Notes under the pieces: generated by a model
Databases searched by the model: none
Seen by the model: the letters and a program-made list of their open reading frames with translations, nothing else
Told to the model about the DNA's origin: nothing
From: Glebionis coronaria
Lineage: Eukaryota; Streptophyta; Magnoliopsida; Asterales; Asteraceae
DNA: 64,000 nucleotides
Direction of reading: 5' to 3'
Assembly (NCBI GenBank): GCA_025667525.1
Contig: CM046878.1
Location: forward strand, 572,798,868-572,862,867
Translations under genes and position numbers: made by a program
In this document: piece after piece, positions 35,779-48,233 of the stretch
How the letters are laid out: every line of letters starts with the position of its first letter
Numbering within the stretch: the stretch's first letter is position 1

Positions 35779-35905
35779 AAAAACTGACTGACAAACGACC
35801 CTCTCTCACAGTTGTTGTAGTGAGATAGAAGAAATGTATGACACTTTTGAACATTGTTGTATGAAACTTGAACTTATTTGGTTAGAGTGCAGAAAAAACA
35901 TCTTC

Positions 35906-36230
35906 CAAATAGCCATTAAGCCACACATCATGCACGGATAACATTATGCATTGTTCAATCATAATATAGCCATTAAACTGACCCAACCACACAAAACCAG
36001 CAGCCTTGCAGCACTAGTTTCCCTACTATTTGACCCGTAAAACAAAAGATACATTTGTGAGAACAACCACTAATACTAACGAAGTACAATCCCCGCAATT
36101 ATAACAGTCCTACGGATCCCTTTCATACTATATGAAGAAGTTTAATTAATCAGTAAATATAACACTTAAAAAGGACTATTCCCATGAGTTTAAGGCCCTG
36201 CATTATCATATGACCTTATGCTTCCAAATT
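35906..36230. repeat. Duplicated spacer (copy B) between ROPGAP and gene X
   Basis: CACATCATGCACGGATAACA and the following 300 bp recur at about 39125-39380 in copy C with small indels. This shows that ROPGAP and X were duplicated as one unit. Confidence 0.8.
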
Positions 36231-36292
36231 TCAATTTAAAGATTACAAATGAGTTACAATTCAATACAGAGAGACATGATAAAAATAATAAG

Positions 36293-36778
36293 CTAGTTTG
36301 CTACAGCTGCAGCTTTGACCGCGTGTGCAGCCAAGTACGCAGCATTATCAGCTTCAAGCCTAGCTCTGGACGCGGCTTCTGCTGCGGCTGGTCCTTCTCT
36401 CTCCCTTATATCTTGGATCCATTTAAATCTCGCCTCGGCTTCTTTCGCCTTCTTTTCAAGCTCAGCTTGCACCTTAGGATCGTAAGGATCTATGTGTCTA
36501 AAAACATAACCGTCATGAACATATTTCTTCTTCTTCTTCTTATAACTGCATTCTTCTATTTCTACTTCCCTCGCACGTTCAACAACGTCTCTAATCTCTT
36601 CGTTTATAAAAACTTCTGCATTCCTTTCGTCAAATACTCTCATAGCGTTCAAACGCGTGAAATCCAACCGTGTTGGGGCGCTGAAACGCTTGAAATCCTC
36701 TTTTGTCCACTTGTAATCACCATCATACTTCGAGCATTGTTGTATGAAACTTGAACTTGTATGGTTAGATTTGTCCAC
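36293..36778 (-). CDS. Gene X: Lys/Glu/Ala-rich protein of unknown function, possibly 5'-replaced
   Basis: Open frame of 161 codons. It reads DYKWTKEDFKRFSAPTRLDF, an acidic coiled-coil-like middle (VERAREVEIEE), a lysine run, VFRHIDPYDPKVQAELEKKA, and a helical Ala-rich tail (ERE-GPAAAEAASRARLEAD). I recognise no family. Comparison with the other copy (X', 39461-48841) shows the upstream part is missing: the sequence before codon 20 instead resembles the ROPGAP 3' flank at 34190-34260. The duplication breakpoint therefore falls inside this gene, so its current ATG is probably accidental. Convergent with ROPGAP copy B. Confidence 0.5.
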   Translation of the reverse strand: MDKSNHTSSSFIQQCSKYDGDYKWTKEDFKRFSAPTRLDFTRLNAMRVFDERNAEVFINEEIRDVVERAREVEIEECSYKKKKKKYVHDGYVFRHIDPYDPKVQAELEKKAKEAEARFKWIQDIREREGPAAAEAASRARLEADNAAYLAAHAVKAAAVAN

Positions 36779-37139
36779 TTGTAATCACTCTCATAGCGAG
36801 CAGATTCGGGTGTTGTAGTGAGATAGAAAAAATGTACTAGACTTCTGAACATTGTTGTATGAAATTTGAACTTGTATGGTTAGATTTGTACACCTCTTTG
36901 TATTCTTTGTGTTTGAGAGGATTGTTGTTTTTGACAAAAAAATTCTGAGCTTTATGAATGTCGGTCTACTTTTTATATTCCGAAATTTGAACTCACATAC
37001 ACCCTAGAATTGTGCGTTCTCACATGCGTGTAATCGACACAAATGAATATATTCATATCAACAACAAATACACTAAGTTTTAATCTAAAGTTTTTATATA
37101 TGTCATATATTAATCCAAAGTTTATAATAGCATTTAGAA

Positions 37140-38944
37140 GATAACGATGTGAACGATGACAGTAAAGAGTGTGATAACCAAGGGGGGGCTAACTTTCTTG
37201 ACAATTGTGTTGACTTCGGTTAAGAAATCTTTCTGAAGACTAAAAGTAGTGGTGTTGAAAGTATGCAAGTCGGGTGGCCAACTAATGTTAGTCACGTGGA
37301 GCGTGTTGCGTTTGATAGGTTTCAGGGTTCTTGGGTTTGCCTGTTGAGTTTCAACCTCATTTTGCAAGAAAAGCTCCAAGCGCATGGTACCCTTAAAATT
37401 TGTTTATGAGAGTTTATGTGATTGTCTGATAGCACTGTTGACATGTTTATTGTGTTATTATAAACAGATTTGAGAATGATAATCTGATTGGGATTATTTA
37501 TGTGGTTAATTTACAAGTGAAATAAGCAGTTTTGAATTAGCATCTTAAAGTTGATTGTTTGATATAAAAACAGTAGATAAGCACTTTTTATAAGCAACAC
37601 CCAATGTCCCAAACACACCCTAACTATTGATGGAACTGATGAGTAAGAATCTTGGTAACTGTATATGGCAAGAATTTTGTGAAATGATTTGTTTGCAGCG
37701 GTAAAACGAGTAGTATGGTTTGGAAAGTCTATGACTTGGTTCTAGTTGTGGTGATTATGTTGTCTATTGATGTTTATACGTAGAATTGTATAGTTTCAAA
37801 CAATCATGACTGACTTACGAAAGCAATTGTATTTCATTATGTTTTGATTAGTTATTCAACATTTTATATTCTGATTTAGTAAACAATATAGACGCTATAA
37901 GCATTAATGCGACATCATTGCCTTATTGTTTTCATTTTGTAGTGCCACTGTGTTTGGGGTATCTGCAGAATCAATGCAGGTGTCATACGACTCAAGGGGC
38001 AACAGTGTCCCCACAATACTCTTACTTTGGCAACATCACGTGTATTCTCAAGGCGGCTTGCAGGTACTTCAAATAAGAACAAATACGGAAATATGCCATA
38101 AAGTTTGTGCATATATAAATCTTTGTAACGTTACGACACATTTTCAGGCAGCAGGGATTTTCAGAATCAGTGCAGACAACAGTCAGGAAGAGCATTTAAG
38201 GAGTCACTTAAACCGCGGTGTGGTTCCAGATGGTATTGATGTGCATTGTTTGGCAAGTTTGATTAAGGTATGCGTTTGTCGATTTTAAAAGGAGTTTTAG
38301 AGTTTTATATATTTAACTAACAGTCGATTTTTGAAAATTACAGGCTTGGTTCAGAGAACTGCCTACTGGCGTAATAGACCACTTATCAAGGAGCCAGTTA
38401 ATGCAGTATCGATCTGAAGAAGAGTGTTTGGGACTTGTCTGCCATCTGCCACCAATGGAAACCACACTACTTGATTGGCTGATCAATCTCATTGCAGATG
38501 TTGTACAACATGAGCAATTTACTAAGATGGTTACACACAACATTGCCATGGTTTGTGCCCCAAGTATGACACAGGTTAGGATCACCCGACTAATTTACTT
38601 GGATAAGAGACTGCATTTTAATATGTGTTTTGTCTATAACGAGTTAAACTAGTTAAGGGTAGCAGAGTTTTTAATTAAGGAACGGGTCCAATGTATTTGG
38701 ATGTATAAACCCGTTAATCACCTTTGAAAGTCCAAAAAGCATATCTATCTTCTTTTTGAAGCTTTTTTTGGATATTCTGATAAATTGTACGTATATTTAT
38801 GTTGCAGATGACAGACCTATTGACGGCATTGATGTATGTAGACCAAGTTATGAAGTTTCTAAAGACGCTGATCTAGAAGACACTTTGGGAAAGAGGTGGT
38901 TCTGTTACTAAAGTATCTTCTGTTCCTCGGGTAGAAATGTTGTA
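37140..38944 (+). pseudogene. ROPGAP copy C (exons 2-4 open, ends broken)
   Basis: It matches part of exon 1 (about 37140-37388, with frameshifts in and after the acidic region and the CRIB motif changed to VGWPTNVSHVERVAFDRF), exon 2 (37943-38063), exon 3 (38148-38267), exon 4 (38344-38574) and exon 5 (38808-38944). Exons 2-4 keep length, phase and the arginine finger (GIFRISADNSQEE). Exon 5 has a TAG directly after FLKTLI. The first part of exon 1 with its ATG is missing. It is closer to the functional gene than copy B is. A RhoGAP-only transcript is imaginable but lacks a promoter and start. Confidence 0.85.
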
Positions 38945-39672
38945 AAAAACTGACTGACGAACGACCCTCTCTCACAGTTGTTGTAGCAAGCAGAGATTAG
39001 GGTGTTGTAGTGAGATAGAAGAAATGTAGGACACTTTTGAACATTGTTGTATAAAACTTGAACTTTGTTTAGTTAGACTAATACCATATGCATCAAAAAC
39101 ATATTCCAAATAGCCATTAAAAAACACATCATGCACGGATAACATTATGCATTGTTCAATCAATACTTATATAGCCCTGCAGCACTAGTTTCCCTACTAT
39201 TTGACCCCGAAAGATACATTTGTGAGAATCACTAATACTAAGTACAATCCCGGAAATTATAACAGTCCTACAGATCCCTTTTGTACTATATGAAGAAGTT
39301 TAATTAAGCAGTAAATATAACACTTAAAAAGGGCCAGGTTGCCCTGCATTATCATATGAACTTATGCTTCCAATTTAAAGATTACAAATGAGCCAACTTC
39401 ATTAAAATCGCACTTACAGTACAAATACAAACAATACAGAGAGACATGATAAACAATAAACTAGTTTGCTGCAGCTGCGGTTTTGACCGCGTGTGCAGCT
39501 AAGTAAGCAGCATTATCAGCTTCAAGCCTAGCTCTGGACGCGGCTTCTGCTGCGGCTGGTCCTTCTCTCTCCCTTATATCTTTTTTTTTTTTTGGTAACC
39601 GTGATTTCCGACTCATTGGCCGACTAATCCACGGGGTTTGAGCCCACCGCCACACAGACTCAAACCAGGTAA

Positions 39673-39677
39673 AGCCT
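39673..39677 (+). repeat. Copia target-site duplication, left
   Basis: AAGCC, matched by AAGCC at 48229-48233 after the right LTR. Confidence 0.92.
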
Positions 39678-40656
39678 GTTGAGATATGCGATCGTTTAGC
39701 CATCGGTAAATGCGTGAGCCTATCGGGGGCACACACTCAATACGGAGAACACACGTTTATTTACGTTTTATTATTTATAATTAAACGTATAATAAAAACT
39801 TCACGTTTTATTTAGTTAACGGTGGTTTAATTAATTACGGGGTTTTAATTAATTACGGGGTTTTAATTAATTAAAGGCGAGTGCGTTATTTAAATTTAAG
39901 GAAGGAAATCGACTTCTAGAACTATCCGGTGCCCTATAGGCGGCCGAATACCCTAAGGGGTCTAGAAGGATCTTTTGTTTGTTAACCAAGTAATTAGTTA
40001 CTTAATTTAGGTGTTGGGTTGGGCCTAAGTAATTTTGAGGAGGTTCAAGGATGTGTATAAATACAATCCCATACCCTTCACAAATTCTTGTCTCTCCCCC
40101 TCTCTTTGTTTCGTGCGATCGCAACACCCCCAACACCCAAACCGAACAAACTTTTTCCGTAACCTAAAATCACACCTAAAGGTTTAACCTTTATAAGATC
40201 AATCCTTCTTGGTGGTTTTCTTATAAAGATTTAAGCTTTATAACTAAACCCTAGATCTCATAATCTAGGTTTTAGTATTCCCTTGTGGTCCGATTTATAT
40301 AAACCCTAATTAGGGTTTATTGGTGATTTTCCAAGAATCTTGTTGCTATCTATAAACCGTATCCTTACGCAATCCCAATTAGGGTTTTGGATATTAGGGT
40401 TTCTAGTTGCAAGATTATCGAAGTGAAGTTACCACTAGCATCGTGGTGTGTTCGTTTGACGTGTCGTGTGAGCAATCGTTAGAGGACGGTTACTTTACCG
40501 TTATAGCTTCAAGATCAAGATCAATTAATTGATTTATTCAATTAATTAAAGGTTGGTTTTATTATTGTTTTATTATGTGTTAATCATGAATATTATACTA
40601 GATCCATTCCGCTGCGCACTCGTAGTTAATGGTTTAACTAGTTCTAAATCCCAACA
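39678..40656 (+). mobile_element. Copia 5' LTR
   Basis: 979 bp, starting TGTTGAGATATGCGATCG and ending AAATCCCAACA (TG..CA). A TATAAATA box is at 40056-40063, followed by a CT-rich leader. By eye about ten substitutions separate it from the 3' LTR. It contains three copies of an AATTAATTACGGGGTTTT-type unit where the 3' LTR has fewer. Confidence 0.95.
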
Positions 40657-40657
40657 G

Positions 40658-40672
40658 TGGCATCACGAGTCA
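40658..40672 (+). promoter_or_regulatory. Primer-binding site of the Copia element
   Basis: TGGCATCACGAGTC lies one base after the LTR end. It resembles the TGGTATCAGAGC-type site complementary to initiator Met tRNA used by plant Copia elements, with some mismatches. Confidence 0.7.
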
Positions 40673-42251
40673 AATCGTATGTCATTCATGGGTTACACAT
40701 AGAATAAAACACGCTTGCTTCGCTTTAAAATCTCTTTTATTTATGTTTTTATGACAATTACATGCATACTTGTCATAAAGTTTTAATCTTGATCTAGATC
40801 TATTAAAATTGGGTAGGTTAAAATTGAACCGGTTAATAATTACTTTTGTTTTTATTATCCGTCAAAGACCTTTGCATCTCACTTTTGTGATACTTTGCAC
40901 GTCATCAAGTACCTTGCTCGAAAACTTGATGAGGGTCTTTGGTCCTCAATTTGGGGAAGACTCATTCGAGACTTGGATCTTATATGATTTACCGCTTTCA
41001 TATAGAGTCTGTCTTCTGCTTCTACCCCCCTTCTGTCTGTTTTTATGTGCTTATTTGTTTTCCATTATGAATTGCAAAACGTAATAATTCAAGATTCTAG
41101 GAATCATAAAAACGGATGGTACTTATATCGAAACTAGCTTTAAAAACTATGTCATATTAATACACCATATTTTCCTTGCGAATCGGCTATGTGTTATTTG
41201 TTAAAATCTTGATTTTTTGAACAAATATTAATATTGACATAAGAACTATGAAACTTGGTTTTATTGTATTCTAATTGTTTTGCGAAATCATATTGTCACT
41301 CGAGTTGGGCTTACATACCATAATGATGGCTTATAAACTATCTTCTCAACGACGTGATTTGCAAAATCAATTAGTTTTACAATACTTAAAATTACAACAC
41401 CGTTTTGTGTTTTTACTAATGATGGACTTGCCATTGCACTTCGTGCTCTAGTCGAGCTATCTAGGGTTTGAGAAATCTTTAATCTTCTCCCGTGTTCCAT
41501 AGGTGTTTCGACACTTATGGAATAATTATCCCAAGCACTTGCACCCTCGGGTGCATGAAGAGTAGGATATAGGGTTTGATCTCTCTTTAATCTTCTCCCG
41601 CGGTAAAACACGCCTAAACCAAAAGTTAATAAATTGGTTTCTTAACTTGTGCTAAGAGAATGAATTGCATGCATTCTTTTACACACTTTGACATTTGTTT
41701 TTCTAAAACTTATGTGATACCTATTTGAAATTTTTAAGTCTATGCCATCCAATTTAGAAGCGCTTGTAGTTGTTTTTCGTCATCTGGTCAGACCTAGGGC
41801 GAATTACATACCCGAGGCAATCTTTGTCACTGGTCAGACCTTTGCCAATAATTGCATGCTTCAAATTGGTACGACTTAAAGTCGAGTTCCCGGTCAGATT
41901 CGGAACCCGAGGCATAAAGATGAGATGAAACATACTCATGACTTTATTATGTGTAGAACAAGTTTGTTTGAGATGTTCAAAGGTGCTCGAAAGAGATGAG
42001 AGAACATCCCATCCAAACACTCTACGACAAATAAACTTCATGAATCGTCTCATACAATCTAAGAGTTGCACTTGTAATGCAATTAACGCCCGTCGCTTAC
42101 CTCTTGCCCCACTTGAATACTAGACGGTCGGACCTCTAATATTAAGTGGGAGTGCAAGCAAGGATCTTAGTCTCAACATGATTAATTGGGTAGTTAATTC
42201 TTTGAGAATGTAATTATCGAAAATACTAATCGTTGAACTTTTATTTTGTAG
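40673..42251 (+). other. Copia untranslated leader
   Basis: About 1.6 kb between the primer-binding site and the gag-pol ATG, longer than usual for Copia. TCTTTAATCTTCTCCCG occurs at about 41475 and 41585, and GGTCAGAC-type units at about 41787, 41833 and 41891. No open frame links to gag. Confidence 0.7.
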
Positions 42252-45200
42252 ATGAATAATCAAAACTCTTGCTTAAACAGCACGGTTGTTAAGTCATTCC
42301 TTGAAAAGATGAAATTGACTGAGAATAACTTTGTTGATTGGTATCGTGCTCTTCGGATAGCGCTCGAAACTGATGACTTGGTTAAATACCTTGAGCAACC
42401 AATTCCTGATCAACCAACAATTCTGCCTCATGGTCATGAAGGACCAGAGCAAGACCCGGATTTACATCCAACTTGGGTCATAAGGTCAAGAGAAATCGCT
42501 GGCCTTATGCTCATGACTATGTCCCCTGAACTCCAAAAACTTTTGGAGGGTCACGGTGCATGGTCAATGATGGAAGAATTGAAGACCATGTTCACTGAAC
42601 AAGCTGATCAAGAACTCCTTGATGTTGCACGTGCCTTTCACGTGTGTAAACATGAGGATGGACAATCTGTGAGCTCCTATGTCTTGAATATGAAGGGGTT
42701 CATAGAGAATTTGGAACGTTTGGGTCACCCCATGTCCTTGAAGCTTTCGGTTAGCCTAATTTTAGCCTCACTGAATAAGGACTATGATAGGTTTGTGCAA
42801 GACTATAACATGCATGGCCTGGGGAAGACAATACCAGAATTGCATGCCATGCTTAAGCTGCATGAGAAAACGTTGCCAAAGAAGGTTGCACCTGCTACTC
42901 CTAATACCATTAATGCTATTAGGGCAGGAAGGGTTCAGAAGCCTAACAAGGCTAAACCGTCTAATGCTGCGAAGGGCAAGAATCGTGGTAAAGGGAAGAA
43001 AGTAGCAAACTTTACTCCCAGAGCCAAGATTCCCCCTCCACCAAGAAGAGAGAATCCTGCTAAGGATGCCATTTGTCACCAATGTGGTGACATTGGTCAT
43101 TGGAAGAGAAACTGTCTAGAGTATCTCGCTGAGTTGTGGAAGAGAAAGAAGTCCTCTCAAGGAGCTAGCACTTCAGGTATCTTCACGATAGAACTCTTTA
43201 CTTTTCCTAATAAATCTTGGGTTTATGACGCTGGTTGTGGTACTCACATCTGTAATACTACTCAGGGTCTAAGGATAAGTAAGAAGCTGAAGCCAGGAGC
43301 TTTGAATCTGTACGTGGGCAATGGTCATCGTGCAGCTGTTGAAGCCATTGGTGTTTTTCAATTATTTCTCCCTAGTGGACTGGTTGTTATTTTGAATAAT
43401 TGTCATTACGCACCTTCTATTTCTAGAGGGATTGTTTCAGTTTCATGTTTGTATGACGATGGATTTGTTAATCGTTTTGAGAATAATGCAAGTATTTCGG
43501 TTTCGAAAAATAATATGTTTTATTTTAATGTTATTCCTAGTAATGGTATTTATGAAATTGATATGTGTGATTCTAATGAAAACAATAGTTCTATGTATGC
43601 TATAAGCAACAAAAGGGCCAAATCTAATTTGGACTCTACATTGCTATGGCATTGTCGCCTTGGCCACATAAGCAAAAAGCGCATTAAGCAATTACAATCT
43701 GATGGATTGCTTAAGTCAAACGATGATGACTCCTTTGACAAATGTGTTTCATGTTTATCTGGAAAGATGGCATGTAAACCTTATTCACATCAAGTGGAGA
43801 AGGCTAAAGATCTACTTGGACTAATCCACACCGATGTATGTGGTCCATTTAGAACCGTGTCAAGACAAGGTGCAAGTTACTTCGTCACTTTCACTGACGA
43901 CTTTAGTCGTTATGGTTATGTTTACTTGCTAAAGCATAAACATGAAGTGTTTGAAACATTTAAGGTGTTTCAAAAGGAAGTAGAAAATCAACTCGGTAAA
44001 ACCATAAAGGCACTACGTTCAGATCGTGGAGGTGAATTTATGAGTTATGAATTTCTGGAGCATCTTAAGGAACATGGAATAGTTTCCCAAAGAACTCCTC
44101 CATATACACCACAACACAATGGTGTTTCTGAGAGGAGAAATAGAACCCTACTTGATATGGTTCGTTCCATGATGGCCCAAACAACTCTTCCTAAATCCTT
44201 TTGGGATTATGCTCTTGAGTCTGCTGCTCGCATACTCAATATGGTTCCAACTAAGAAGGTTGAAAAGACTCCATACGAAGTATGGTATGGGCAAGCCCCT
44301 AAGTTGTCTTACTTAAAGGTCTGGGGATGTGAGGCTCTTGTTAAGCGTGACACGCTTATCAAACCTGACAAACTAGAGCCCCGATCTGTTAAGTGTATAT
44401 TTGTAGGTTACCCAAAGGAAACGATGGGTTACTCCTTCTACTACCCACCCGAGAACAAAGTATTTGTTGCTCGTAATGCTGAATTCCTAGAGAGCAATCT
44501 TATGAATCAAGAATCAAGTGGGAGTATAGAGGATCTTGAAGTAATTCAAGATGAAGATATACATCCTTCTGAAAACACTAGCAATCATGAAGAGGATGAT
44601 CAAGAAATTGATGAACCTATAAGTGATATATCTCCCATCCGAAAGTCTACAAGGACTAGGCGTGCTCCTGACCGTATGTGTTTATACATTGACGCTGAGG
44701 AACATGAGTTAGGGGATCATAATGAACCCACTAACTACAAAGCTGCATTGGCAGATCCTGAATCTGAAAAATGGCTGGATGCTATGAATGTGGAGATGCA
44801 ATCCATGAAAGACAATGATGTCTGGATCTTAGTAGACCTTCCCCCTAACGCTAGAACTGTTAGTGGCAAGTGGTTGTACAAGAAGAAGACCGACATGGAT
44901 GGCAATGTACACACCTTTAAAGCTCGATATGTAGCGAGGGGCTTCACTTAAACCTTCGGGGTTGATTATGAAGAGACCTTCGCTCCTGTTGCGGATATCA
45001 AAGCTATAAGGATTCTTTTAGCCATAGTCGCATTCTATGACTATGAGATTTGGAAAATGGATGTTAAAACCGCCTTCCTCAATGGACTGCTTTACGAAGA
45101 AGTCTATATGAAGCAACCTGAGGGTTTTGTTGATCCTAAGTATCCAAACCGTGTATGCAAGCTTCAAAGATCCATTTATGGACTTAAGCAAGCATCAAGG

Positions 45201-46310
45201 CAATGGAACAAGAGGTTTGATGATGAAATCAATAAATTTGGTTTCAATCAAAATCCTGATGAGCCATGTGTATATATCAAAGCTAGTGGGAGTAGCGTAG
45301 TGTTTCTTGTCCTGTATGTCGATGACATATTGTTGATGGGAAAAGACATTCCAATGTTGCAAAGTGTAAAAGCTTACCTTGGAAGGTGTTTTTCCATGAA
45401 GGGTTTGGGAGATGCTGCGTATATTCTTGGAATCAAGATCATACGTGATAGACCTAGACGGTTAATTGGTTTATGTCAAAGTGCTTACATAGATAAGATT
45501 TTGAAGAAGTATAACATGGACAATTCCAAACGTGGCTTTGTTCCCATGCAAACTAAATCAAAATTATCTAAGACTCAAGGAGCATCAACACCTGATGAGG
45601 TGAGACGCATGCAGAGAGTTCCTTATGCTTCGGCAATAGGATCAAACATGTATGCTGTTAGATGTACGAGACCTGATGTTGCGTTCTCTCAGAACATGAC
45701 TAGCCGATTTCAGCAAAATCCTGGTGATTCTCACTGGACTGCTGTTAAGAACATTATGAGGTATCTTAGGCATACCAAAGACATGTTTCTTGTTTATGGA
45801 GGAGGTATGAAAAGAGAGCTCAGGGTTGCTTGCTACACTGATGCTGGATATCTTACGGATGCTGATGACACGAAGTCTCAGACGGGATATGTTTTCATGC
45901 TGAATGGAGGTGCTGTAAGCTGGAAAAGCGCAAAGCAGACCATCCATGCAAACTCATCTACAGAGGCTGAGTATATAGCCGCTTCGGAGGCTGCTAAAGA
46001 GGCAGTTTGGATTAGGAAGTTTATTTCTGGGCTTGGTGTTGTTCCCACAAATAATGAACCTATGACGATGTATTGTGACAATACCGGAGCCATTACTATA
46101 GCTAATGAACCAGGAATCACTAAAGGTGCGAAACATTATCGTTCCAAAGTTCACTACCTCAGAGAAGTGATTGAACTTGGTGATGTTAGTCTGGAGAAAG
46201 TTCACACAGACGACAATTTAGCTGACCCCTTCACAAAGGCGTTAGACCTCAAAAAACATTCCATGTTAACTCATGGAATTGGTTTGCTTCCAGCTAATAG
46301 TCTCATGTAA
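42252..46310 (+). pseudogene. Copia gag-pol polyprotein with one nonsense codon
   Basis: One frame of 1353 codons is interrupted only by TAA at 44949-44951 (codon 900). Domains in order: gag of the UBN2 type (about 1-260); zinc knuckle CHQCGDIGHWKRNC (about 275-288); protease with DAGCGTH (about 325); pre-integrase HCRLGH (about 466); integrase with D in TDVCGPF (about 527), D in RSDRGGEF (about 588) and E in NGVSERRNRTL (about 630); reverse transcriptase from about 840 with YVDDILLMG (about 1022); RNase H with CYTDAGY (about 1194) and STEAEY (about 1236). Integrase before RT defines Ty1/Copia. The stop falls early in the RT domain, so the first product keeps gag, protease and integrase. No other lesion was found. 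Confidence 0.95.
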
Positions 46311-47184
46311 TCTGTGTTATCGTAAGTATTTGGATAATTTGGGATTGTAAGACAATTTAATTATTTCCTGATGAATAAAGATATTTGATGTTTGTTATCT
46401 TCATATAATTATTGTTGCCCTATGTTTGTATGTTTAAATCCTTGAATATTTAATTATTCTAAACATGTCCATTGTCGGTTAAACAATATGGGAATATTGT
46501 ATACATTAAGACAAATATGAGTGTTGGTAATATACTGGTATATATGGTGGACGGCTTCCAACCAAACTCATATGTTATTCATTGATATGAATATTGGACA
46601 CCCCGAACTTTCGAATGTTTACTTTTGGATCCGTTGTCATGAGTAAATTCGAATACATAAATAGTGAGGATTAGGTCATCCTTAGACTTGAGATGCAAAC
46701 AAGTTGTGCATGTGTGGATATCGCTTCTTGATTTTATGTCCAACGCTAGTTCGGAAGATCTAGCTATAACGAATCTAATTGGAAGTGTTGTGAAGCAGCA
46801 TCCACAAACACTTGCAGTCAATATAGAATTCGTTCCTCCACTCTGATATAGTGCAGTGAAGTACCCTGGATCCCCTCCAGAATTAATTAGGTAATTGTAT
46901 GGCCGTACCCAAAATGTAATCAAGATGATGCTTGTTACAATTTGGACTATCTAAATTAATTTGTAAACGAGGAATTAAAGTTAAACTATATGAAATGAGT
47001 TAGGATCCATATCCATGGTTTAACCGGTACATTGTAACGAAGGGATGATTATCAGCAAGCTCAAATAATCATACACCATTACTAGTTTTTAAGATCTTAT
47101 TCTTGAAACTATATAACTCAACATTTTCTGGTTATAATGAAGTGTTGCTAGATGCTTCATTATGGACGCTGTATGTCTAAACTC
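46311..47184 (+). other. Copia 3' untranslated region
   Basis: AT-rich, 0.9 kb. Minus-strand frames inside it (46579-46923) show no family features. Confidence 0.7.
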
Positions 47185-47198
47185 TCACAAGTGGGAGC
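47185..47198 (+). promoter_or_regulatory. Polypurine tract of the Copia element
   Basis: CACAAGTGGGAGC immediately precedes the 3' LTR, where plus-strand DNA synthesis starts. Confidence 0.8.
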
Positions 47199-48228
47199 TG
47201 TTGAGATATGCGATCATTTAGCCATCGGTAAATGCGTGAGCCTATCGGGGGCACACACTCAATACGGAGAACACACGTTTATTTACGTTTTATTATTTAT
47301 AATTAAACGTATAATAAAAACTTCACGTTTTATTTAATTAACGGTGGTTTAATTAATTACGGGATTTAATTAATTAAAGGCGAGTGCGTTATTTAAATTT
47401 AAGGAAGGAAATCGACTTCTAGAACTATCCAGTGCCCTATAGGCGGTCGAATACCCTAAGGGGTCTAGAAGGATCTTTTGTTTGTTAACCAAGTAATTAG
47501 TTACTTAATTTAGGTGTTGGGTTGGGCCTAAGTAATTTTGAGGAGGTTCAAGGATGTGTATAAATACAATCCCATACCCTTCACAAATTCTTGTCTCTCC
47601 CCCTCTCTTTGTTTCGTGCGATCGCAACACCCCCAACACCCAAACCGAACAAACTTTTTCCTTAACCTAAAATCACACCTAAAGGTTTAACCTTTGTAAG
47701 ATCAATCCTTCTTGGTGGTTGTTTTATAAAGATTTAAGCTTTATAACTAAACCCTAGATCTCATAATCTAGGTTTTAGTATTCCCTTGTGGTCCGATTTA
47801 TATAAACCCTAATTAGGGTTTATTGGTGATTTTCCAAGAATCTTGTTGCTATCTATAAACCGTATCCTTACGCAATCCCAATTAGGGTTTATTGGTGATT
47901 TTCCAAGAATCTTGTTGCTATCTATAAACCGTATCCTTACGCAATCCCAATTAGGGTTTTGGATATTAGGGTTTCTAGTTGCAAGATTATCGAAGTGAAG
48001 TTACCACTAGCATCGTGGTGTGTTCGTTTGACGTGTCGTGTGAGCAATTGTTAGAGGACGGTTACTTTACCGTTATAGCTTCAAGATCAAGATCAATTAA
48101 TTGATTTATTCAATTAATTAAAGGTTGGTTTTATTATTGTTTTATTATGTGTTAATCATGAATATTATACTAGATCCATTCTGCTGCGCACTCGTAGTTA
48201 ATGGTTTAACTAGTTCTAAATCCCAACA
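47199..48228 (+). mobile_element. Copia 3' LTR
   Basis: 1030 bp, TGTTGAGATATGCGATCA to AAATCCCAACA, TATAAATA at 47559-47566. It is longer than the 5' LTR because of a 69-bp internal tandem duplication (47812-47880 and 47881-47949) and is shortened by about 18 bp in the AATTAATT region. Confidence 0.95.
47812..47949 (+). repeat. 69-bp tandem duplication inside the 3' LTR only
   Basis: ATTAGGGTTTATTGGTGATT begins at 47812 and 47881. The 5' LTR has one copy (about 40312-40380). Confidence 0.95.
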
Positions 48229-48233
48229 AAGCC
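48229..48233 (+). repeat. Copia target-site duplication, right
   Basis: AAGCC; pairs with 39673-39677. Confidence 0.92.

Noticed and set aside
36218..36754. 178-codon plus-strand hydrophobic frame
   Set aside because: Antisense of gene X; its hydrophobic look comes from the Lys/Glu codons on the other strand.
42768..43100. Minus-strand frame inside Copia gag
   Set aside because: Shadow of the gag coding strand.
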